A DNA stretch of 64,000 bases from Leadbetterella sp035299025 (GTDB lineage: Bacteria; Bacteroidota; Bacteroidia; Cytophagales; Spirosomataceae), in the NCBI GenBank assembly GCA_035299025.1, contig DATGXK010000007.1, forward strand, positions 1,501,940 through 1,565,939, written 5' to 3'. The position numbers and the translations under genes are program-made. The notes under the pieces are model-generated. The model saw only the letters and a program-made list of their open reading frames with translations. It had not been told where the DNA came from and searched no databases. Of this stretch, positions 57,980-64,000 are shown piece by piece (positions within the stretch are counted from its first letter, which is position 1; each line of letters opens with the position of its first letter).

Positions 57980-60907
57980 TTATTTTGTTTTTGTAACTGT
58001 AGCTGGCTCACAGTATCCACCAGGACAAGTACAATCTTTAGCAATTAAAGGCACAGTTACGTCTAAGAAACATTCAAACTGAGTCGGTCCAAGTGGACCA
58101 GGATGGAAGTTCTTTATTCTTACTGTATAGTCCTGCTGAGCAGTGGCAGGATTTGGTAAACCTGGTGCTGGTACAATCTCACCATTTGCAGGAATTACGT
58201 TGAACGTACCTGGAGCAGTAAAGGTAGAACCTATATTGTATGCCGCTTGCTCGGAGTCTCTAAATCTTGTTAATATCAATTGACCATTGTTTTGAGAAAT
58301 AGTACCAATACACAAGGCACTTACTGGAATCACGCCTGCCACTGGAAGTGGATTAACAGTGATTTTCAGAGGTGATTGTGGAGACTCGCATGATAGCGTG
58401 TCATAAAGAACGGTTTGCGTTACATAAGCCCATGTGGCACCTGGCAAATCTGTGGTCGGCGTAGGAGCTGTAGGCTGAGTTCCTCCATTCCAATACCAAG
58501 TTAAAGTATTTGGTACATTAGTCACCGTATTCGTTATTATTGGAGTAGCCTGAAGAGGAACAGCTGTGGAGTTTGTAACATCCAAACAGTAAGTTGGTTC
58601 TACAACTGACGGTCCAACTGGTGTGTCTTTAACAAAAACATCGAAATCTATCGTATCTGATTGACAATTAGTTGTAAGATCATACTGTGAAACCCAATAT
58701 GTAAAGACTCCAACAGTATCGTTAGTTCGAGGTGCCGTAAATGTTGCCCCTGTATCTCCTGGAATGACCATTTTATCTTCTCCATACCAAATAAGTCCAT
58801 AACCAGATTGAGTAGTAGTGGCAGTAAGTGGTGTTGCTGGGAAGTTTTCACAGAATGCAATATCTCGGACTATCGGGACTGTTGGTTTCTCCCGTATGGT
58901 AATGACGAGCGTATCTATGTGCGATTGACATCCAAGACCATCAGTGGTCGAAACCCACCAGATATCTTGTCCAGCAGAAATTGTGGTGTTTGCAAAGGGG
59001 CCAACATTATAACCTATTACAGTAGTTGTATCTGGAATATCGTCGATATCGTAAACATCTGTGATACCAGACGAGTGATACCAATTAAGACTTGTTCCAA
59101 CGTGATCCGCTACTGGGTTTCTTAGAATAGCCGAAAGTCTTTCTGGTGAAATTTGTTGACAATAACTAGTGTCAATTGCTAGTGGCCTATCTGGCAAAGG
59201 ATTTATTACTACAGGAATGGAAACCGTGTCAGAGCAAACTCTACCGTTTGAATTATGAAAAGCTCTCAAGAAATAGTTCCCTTCCATAGCCTCAGTAGCG
59301 ACAAGAATTGTATCGTTTGCTGCATTTGATGTAAAACCATCTGGACCCCACCACTCAAAGCTAGTTGCTGGAAAAGGATTTATAGTACCGTTCACCGCAT
59401 CATTTCTGCCAAACAATTTTATGGTATCTTCCGCACAAATTGGAGTATTACTAGAAGCAAATGCCACAGGAGTTTCATTTATAATAAATTGTACCTCAGT
59501 AGTATCCGTACATGATATATGGCCATTTTGCTGAGAAATCAATCGGTAATTGTAAATTCCAGTAGCTGTTGGCAAAGTAGCCAAAGTCAATGTATTGTTT
59601 CCCGAAAGTGAATCCGTTGTAGGATTACTTGGGCCATTATTATTGAACCATTGATAATTGAAGACACCTTGATCTGCCAAGAAGCCAGTTATAGGCGATG
59701 AAATGCCATATGTAGTATGGTCTGTGGCAGTGTATCCAGTTTGAGTGTTGGTTGATTGAATTAAGGGAGCGGGTTGCCCAAAACAAATAACTTCGTCTGA
59801 TGGTTTTGTCAAAATTGGCGGTAAACCAGGGATAACTTTTATAGGACAACATCCTTCATAACCACATGAAGTTGGAGTTGCATCTCTGTAGTATTTGTAA
59901 TCGCCTACGCTCTTAATTATAAGTTGTCCAGTTGCTGTTACTTCATAGTTTGGTGTATTCCCCGTAATGGTAGTCCAAGTGGTACCATTGTCAGTACTTC
60001 TCTGCCAAACCACACCCGTATAATCTCCGTTAACCAAAGCAAATGTGTATTCGTCGCCATTACAATAGTCTCTATGAGTTGTGATACAAATTTGAGCTTC
60101 GTCATCTTCTACTTCAGGATTTGCTGTTGGAGTACTATCCAAATCAATCTCATTCAGAGCAGTAGCTTCGGCGGTTATTTCTTTGATACCTCTAGCATTC
60201 ACTGTGTAGGTTAGTGTCAGACTTACAGTTTGTCCAGCATTAATATTGCCAATGGTCCAAACACCAGTTCCAGGCACATAGGCACCATCTGTTGTGGAAT
60301 GAGTATCAAAAGCCAAATCTACAGCACTTCCTATTTGATAAACTACACCTGTTGCATCTAAGGAACCACTGTTTCTAACAGCTACTGTGAGTGTTACTTG
60401 AGATCCAAGCGGCACATCACCTGCTGGAGATCTTGTAATAGTGGCCTCCAAGTCAACGTAAGTTGGTGCGTAATTGTAATTTACATAAGGTAAATAAAAG
60501 GTTGAATCCGTAAAGCAGGATCCTGTTTCGTTAAATACCCTAACTGTATATTGTGTACCTGGGGCAGCACTTGGGGCAGCTAGAGTTTCTGAAACGAAAC
60601 CATTGGTGAGAGAAGAGTATACTCCCAAAGCTGCAAAAGCCGGCCCTGCGTATGTGGCTCCAGTACTTAAACCAACTTTGTAATTGCCGTTTTGAATACC
60701 TGAGATACGGATTTTTGCATCACTTACAGTTTCTGCCGATGCATCATAAGTCGTTATAGTCATGGCCAAATCTGGGTTACAGGGCTGAGCATACGTTGAC
60801 AAATGAGCAAACAACATAAGGAATCCTAAAATGAGGATTTGGGTCCACATTTTCCTTTCCCTTTCAAAAACAGACGCAAATCTGGTTTTTAAATAATTGT
60901 TTTCCAT
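57980..60907 (-). CDS. Large repeat surface protein with DUF11 and Ig-like segments
   Basis: A 975-residue exported protein. The signal peptide starts either at residue 1 or, more compactly, at Met20 (MWTQILILGFLMLFAHLSTYAQ). A DUF11 domain lies at about 150-265 (LEATITRSPAGDVPLGSQVTLTVAVRNSG), then several Ig-like segments with YxWFNNNG, TFEWWGPDGF and WYHSSG patterns. The C-terminal 115 residues are paralogous to the end of the neighbouring gene product (NNGQLILTRF..YNIGSTF..VIPANGEIV..YTVRI) and finish CTCPGGYCEPATVTKTK. No type A sorting domain is present, so export would have to rely on another signal. It is followed by a terminator. Confidence 0.85.
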   Translation of the reverse strand: MENNYLKTRFASVFERERKMWTQILILGFLMLFAHLSTYAQPCNPDLAMTITTYDASAETVSDAKIRISGIQNGNYKVGLSTGATYAGPAFAALGVYSSLTNGFVSETLAAPSAAPGTQYTVRVFNETGSCFTDSTFYLPYVNYNYAPTYVDLEATITRSPAGDVPLGSQVTLTVAVRNSGSLDATGVVYQIGSAVDLAFDTHSTTDGAYVPGTGVWTIGNINAGQTVSLTLTYTVNARGIKEITAEATALNEIDLDSTPTANPEVEDDEAQICITTHRDYCNGDEYTFALVNGDYTGVVWQRSTDNGTTWTTITGNTPNYEVTATGQLIIKSVGDYKYYRDATPTSCGYEGCCPIKVIPGLPPILTKPSDEVICFGQPAPLIQSTNTQTGYTATDHTTYGISSPITGFLADQGVFNYQWFNNNGPSNPTTDSLSGNNTLTLATLPTATGIYNYRLISQQNGHISCTDTTEVQFIINETPVAFASSNTPICAEDTIKLFGRNDAVNGTINPFPATSFEWWGPDGFTSNAANDTILVATEAMEGNYFLRAFHNSNGRVCSDTVSIPVVINPLPDRPLAIDTSYCQQISPERLSAILRNPVADHVGTSLNWYHSSGITDVYDIDDIPDTTTVIGYNVGPFANTTISAGQDIWWVSTTDGLGCQSHIDTLVITIREKPTVPIVRDIAFCENFPATPLTATTTQSGYGLIWYGEDKMVIPGDTGATFTAPRTNDTVGVFTYWVSQYDLTTNCQSDTIDFDVFVKDTPVGPSVVEPTYCLDVTNSTAVPLQATPIITNTVTNVPNTLTWYWNGGTQPTAPTPTTDLPGATWAYVTQTVLYDTLSCESPQSPLKITVNPLPVAGVIPVSALCIGTISQNNGQLILTRFRDSEQAAYNIGSTFTAPGTFNVIPANGEIVPAPGLPNPATAQQDYTVRIKNFHPGPLGPTQFECFLDVTVPLIAKDCTCPGGYCEPATVTKTK

Positions 60908-60936
60908 GTTAAAAAAAGTATTAATTGTTTATGATT

Positions 60937-63900
60937 CTAATTCGTTTTTTCTACTGTTGCATCTGGACAAACCAATATTTCACAATCTTGACAAACATTT
61001 TCTATCGTCGCTGTTCGTTCAATTGGACATCCGTCAGCACTTGTTATTCTAACCGTGTAAATTTGTGGACTCCCTTTAGCCGGACCAGTCAGCGTTGAAG
61101 TTATTCTTCCGTTTGGTGGAACAACCGTCGGCGAATTGGCCAAACCTACGTTATAACTTGATCCTATATTGAAAGAGTAGGTTTCCCCATTCTTAAATCC
61201 AGACAATATCAGACTTCCGTTGTTTAATACCGACCTACCCGCACATGTTGGGTCTATAGCCAGTACGTTTGTTGTTGGGAACTCTTTTATTTTAGCCAAG
61301 ACCACACTTCTGTATGGGCTAGAACAATTTTCAGTTGAAATGCACGAAGCAAAGAAATTTTGACTTTCACTCAATATAGTGGTAGCAAAATTTGTGCCAC
61401 TTAATAAGATATTTCCAGAAAATTGTTGGTCGTACCAGTTAATTGTTCCTGTACAATTTGAAGCGTTTAAAAGTAAGCTCGATGGGCCGCAACTGCTATC
61501 CCCAGCTACCGTAGGGGCATTTGGAAGTGGCAAAACATCAACCAAAACAGAATCGTTAGATGTACAAGCAAATGAGTTTGTGACGGTTAGGTAATACTTC
61601 CCTTTATGAATGGTACTGTCTGCATTACTTATAGTTGGATTTTGTTGGTTAGAGGTGTAGCCATTTGGACCTGTCCATGCATAAGTTTGACCTCCATTGG
61701 CAGTAAGATTAATATCTGTATTTGTACAAAAATCGCCCCCTGTTATCGAAATGACAGGATTTGGATTTACCTGAACTGATGCCGAAGAAGAAGTGGCACT
61801 TCCACAACCCATACCACTTGCGGTAGCTATTATCTGATACACATTAACTCCGGCAGTGGCTGTTGGCACTACTAGACTGTCTGCAGTTTCACCAGAAATA
61901 TTTTGAAATACTGCACCGACAAGTCTTCTCCATTGGTATGAGATCGTACCCGTGCCATTGGTTGGGTTGGCTCGAAGTATTAAATCGGCACCTTGACAAA
62001 CAACCGAATTCGTAAGATTTACATCAACGCTGAGGTTAGGAACTACAATTACTCTACTTACCGAAGATGTATCAGAACCACAACCCAAGCCACTTGCAGA
62101 AGCAATAATTCTATAAAATGTGGTGTCGGCCGTAGTTGTATTTGGGTTAAAAGTTAAGCCAGTTGCTCCAACAATATTCGACCAACTCAGGCTATCTGAT
62201 GATGATTGCCATTGATAAGTGAATGTTCCGGTGGCATTGGTCCTTGTGGCTGTAAGTGTTGCTGCTGCTCCTTCACAAACAGTTATGCTTGGAATATCAA
62301 CAGTAACAGAAATATTAGGCACAACAGTAATTATGGCAACATCGGGATCAGAAGCTCCACAACCTACTCCACTTGCTGTGGCTATAATTTGATAAAAAGT
62401 AGCACCCAAATTTGCGACAGAAGTTGGAACCACGAGGGTATCCGCAGTTGCTCCAGGGATTACATTCCAAGAAATTCCATTTGTTGACCTGCTCCACTGG
62501 TAGGTGATTGTACCCGTGCCATTAGATGTGCTGGCTCTTAAAACCAAATCGGCGTCTTCGCAAACTGTGGTATTTGGAATATTCACATTTACACTAAGAT
62601 TTGGCAGAACGATGACTCTTGAGCTATCAGAATCTCTGTAGTTACAACCTACACCCACAGCTTGTACACTCACTTTGTAAAAAGTTGTATCTACTGATGA
62701 ACCATTGATACTTAAAGAAGCATTGCTAGCTCCCGAAATTGGAGACCAAACCAAACCATCAGCTGATGATTGCCACTGATAACGTATTGCTCCATGTTGA
62801 TTACTTACATTGGTATTTAATGTAATGGTTCCTGTTTGACAAATGGTTATATCTGCTAAATCAATATCTGCACCTAATTGAGGTAAAACCAAAATAGTGA
62901 AAGTCTGAGTATTTCCTGGACAACCGTTGATCAAAGGTGTTACGGTAATGGTGGCCGTTACTGGTGTGGTTCCGTTGTTTATAGCAACAAACGACGAAAT
63001 ATCACCAGAACCACTTGCGGCTAATCCAATACTGGTATTACTATTTGTCCAAGTATATCCTGTTGATAATGTTCCAGTGAAGATTTTTGCAGGAACGGTA
63101 CCGTTCGTACACACCGTATCGCTCGCAACTGGATTCATGGTAATTACCGGATTTACAACTATAGTAAAGGTCTCTACATTACCAGGACAAGAATTGATTA
63201 ATGGCGTAACTGTGATGGTTGCAGTAATCGGTGTTGTTCCAGTGTTGATGGCTGTGAAGCTAGCTATGTTGCCAGTTCCACTCGCTGCTAAACCTATCAC
63301 TGTGTTACTATTGGTCCAAGTGTAACCTGTAGAAAGGGTTCCTGTGAATGTTGTGGATGGAACTACTTCGTTGTGACATACTTCTACATCTGCAACTGGA
63401 TTCATCGTGATAATCGGATTCACAATTATTGTGAATGTCTCTACATTTCCAGGACAACCGTTAACCAATGGTGTTACAGAAATCGTTGCTGTAATTGGTG
63501 TTGTTCCTGTATTAGTAGCTGTAAAGCTCGCTATGTTGCCTGTTCCGCTAGCTGCTAAACCTATCGCTGTGTTGTTATTGGTCCAAGTATAATCTGTTGC
63601 TAATGTTCCAGTGAATGCTGTGACCGTAACTACCTCATTATGACATACTTCTACGTCTGCAACTAGATCCATGGTAATGATTGGATAAACTAATATTGTT
63701 TCCGCTGTCGTCGCTGGAATACAGCTGTTGCCTGTTGTTGTTACTGTAAAGTTAAATGTTCCTGCTACTGTCGGTGTTCCACTGATAGTTACTGTGTTTC
63801 CTACTACACTTGCCGTTACTCCTGCTGGTAATCCTGTTACTGTTGCTCCTGTTGCTCCACCACCCAAAGTCATGGTGATGTTGGTGATTGCATTGTTGAT

Positions 63901-64000
63901 ACAAACTGTTGCTGGGCTTGCTGCTGTGATCGTATGATCTGGGTTTACAGTAATCGTTGCATTCGTCGTTGCTGGGATACAGCTATTTCCTGTTGTCGTT
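60937..64000 (-). CDS. Giant PKD/Ig-repeat surface adhesin, partial (5' end outside)
   Basis: The frame is open from the right edge to TAA at 60937, at least 1020 residues; the start lies outside and no ATG inside is credible. From the edge inward there are HYR/PKD-like 86-residue units (repeat of 258 bp: TTTGNSCIPATT..GLPAGVTASVVGNTVTISGTP), three 89-residue PKD-like units (62872-63672), four Ig-like units of about 95 residues with YQWxxSxDxxSW cores, a PKD-like unit ending near 61400, and the C-terminal module ending CEILVCPDATVEKTN. It resembles SprB-type gliding or adhesion proteins. The C-terminal module is shared with the next gene, 29 bp away. Confidence 0.9.
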   Translation of the reverse strand, partial: TTTGNSCIPATTNATITVNPDHTITAASPATVCINNAITNITMTLGGGATGATVTGLPAGVTASVVGNTVTISGTPTVAGTFNFTVTTTGNSCIPATTAETILVYPIITMDLVADVEVCHNEVVTVTAFTGTLATDYTWTNNNTAIGLAASGTGNIASFTATNTGTTPITATISVTPLVNGCPGNVETFTIIVNPIITMNPVADVEVCHNEVVPSTTFTGTLSTGYTWTNSNTVIGLAASGTGNIASFTAINTGTTPITATITVTPLINSCPGNVETFTIVVNPVITMNPVASDTVCTNGTVPAKIFTGTLSTGYTWTNSNTSIGLAASGSGDISSFVAINNGTTPVTATITVTPLINGCPGNTQTFTILVLPQLGADIDLADITICQTGTITLNTNVSNQHGAIRYQWQSSADGLVWSPISGASNASLSINGSSVDTTFYKVSVQAVGVGCNYRDSDSSRVIVLPNLSVNVNIPNTTVCEDADLVLRASTSNGTGTITYQWSRSTNGISWNVIPGATADTLVVPTSVANLGATFYQIIATASGVGCGASDPDVAIITVVPNISVTVDIPSITVCEGAAATLTATRTNATGTFTYQWQSSSDSLSWSNIVGATGLTFNPNTTTADTTFYRIIASASGLGCGSDTSSVSRVIVVPNLSVDVNLTNSVVCQGADLILRANPTNGTGTISYQWRRLVGAVFQNISGETADSLVVPTATAGVNVYQIIATASGMGCGSATSSSASVQVNPNPVISITGGDFCTNTDINLTANGGQTYAWTGPNGYTSNQQNPTISNADSTIHKGKYYLTVTNSFACTSNDSVLVDVLPLPNAPTVAGDSSCGPSSLLLNASNCTGTINWYDQQFSGNILLSGTNFATTILSESQNFFASCISTENCSSPYRSVVLAKIKEFPTTNVLAIDPTCAGRSVLNNGSLILSGFKNGETYSFNIGSSYNVGLANSPTVVPPNGRITSTLTGPAKGSPQIYTVRITSADGCPIERTATIENVCQDCEILVCPDATVEKTN
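62872..63672 (-). repeat. Three tandem 267-bp repeats coding PKD-like units
   Basis: Units at 63672-63406, 63405-63139 and 63138-62872, each starting with the codons for M-D/N-x-V-A and ending ..VNP(I/V)IT. Units 1 and 2 share most of their bases; unit 3 is more diverged near its start (SDTVCTNGTV instead of DVEVCHNEVV). Just upstream, a 258-bp periodicity (63713 to 63971) marks a second repeat type. Confidence 0.9.

Noticed and set aside
62927..63592. Plus-strand ORFs rich in Val and Pro in the adhesin repeats
   Set aside because: They are opposite-strand reflections of the repeat units and repeat with the same period.
1..64000. tRNA or rRNA genes
   Set aside because: No cloverleaf with a TTCRANNC arm outside coding sequence and no rRNA-like stretch was seen by eye; a tRNAscan run would settle this.

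Overview
The window looks like a chromosomal segment of a Bacteroidota bacterium, most likely a Cytophagales-type aerobe. The evidence is in the sequence: DUF4249 lipoprotein paired with a TonB-dependent receptor, a type IX secretion (T9SS) sorting domain, giant Ig/PKD-repeat surface proteins, Bacteroidota-style promoters (TTTG ... TAnnTTTG), few Shine-Dalgarno sequences, AT-rich spacers, a DUF6934 protein and the carboxynorspermidine route to polyamines. No rRNA, tRNA, CRISPR array, insertion sequence or phage module is visible.

Layout. 1-5345: a minus-strand operon dabA-dabB-sulP for inorganic carbon uptake, with a perfect palindrome in front of it. 5389-6895: a small unknown gene and two tandem ssb paralogues closed by a strong terminator. 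6968-10437: TonB receptor plus DUF4249 lipoprotein. 10468-16800: aminopeptidase P, aldo/keto reductase, an isolated nuoAB pair, xylulokinase and a secreted amidohydrolase. 16941-21837: a run of orphan secreted, lipo- and membrane proteins with diverged intergenic repeats. 21922-26694: a 2-oxoacid:ferredoxin oxidoreductase operon (korA, korB) led by a GltD/ferredoxin fusion, with its own terminator and a palindrome upstream. 26926-30734: an arginyl/leucyl-tRNA-protein transferase-like protein, a PiT phosphate transporter and rlmN. 30955-37549: aspartyl protease/PDZ protein, a DUF6934 gene overlapping a 48-residue ORF, an outer-membrane protein, threonine aldolase, and a two-subunit molybdenum hydroxylase.

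37583-42889 is the most accessory-looking part: a SIR2-like protein with an altered His site, five palindromic repeats in a gene-free stretch, a DUF1080 lipoprotein, an orphan lipoprotein and 0.86 kb of almost empty sequence. 42890-47622 carries the two carboxynorspermidine genes, split by a cobalamin riboswitch and its BtuB-like receptor. 47707-48102 is a GxxExxY pseudogene with two in-frame stops. 48165-55706 is mostly housekeeping: VWA protein, endonuclease III, M20 amidohydrolase, a gluconokinase/6-phosphogluconate dehydrogenase fusion, a thioredoxin-fold protein and hslU. 55890-64000 holds three minus-strand surface proteins, the last running off the right edge.

How it fits together. The carbon-uptake operon would raise cytoplasmic bicarbonate/CO2. 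The 2-oxoacid oxidoreductase operon handles a CO2-releasing or CO2-fixing step with low-potential electrons. Complex I subunits and these two operons suggest flexible redox and carbon metabolism, but no autotrophic cycle can be claimed from this window. The gene pairs most worth follow-up as little-described systems are DUF6934 plus its 48-residue partner, the SIR2-like gene beside the palindrome array, and the two surface proteins sharing an uncharacterised C-terminal module.
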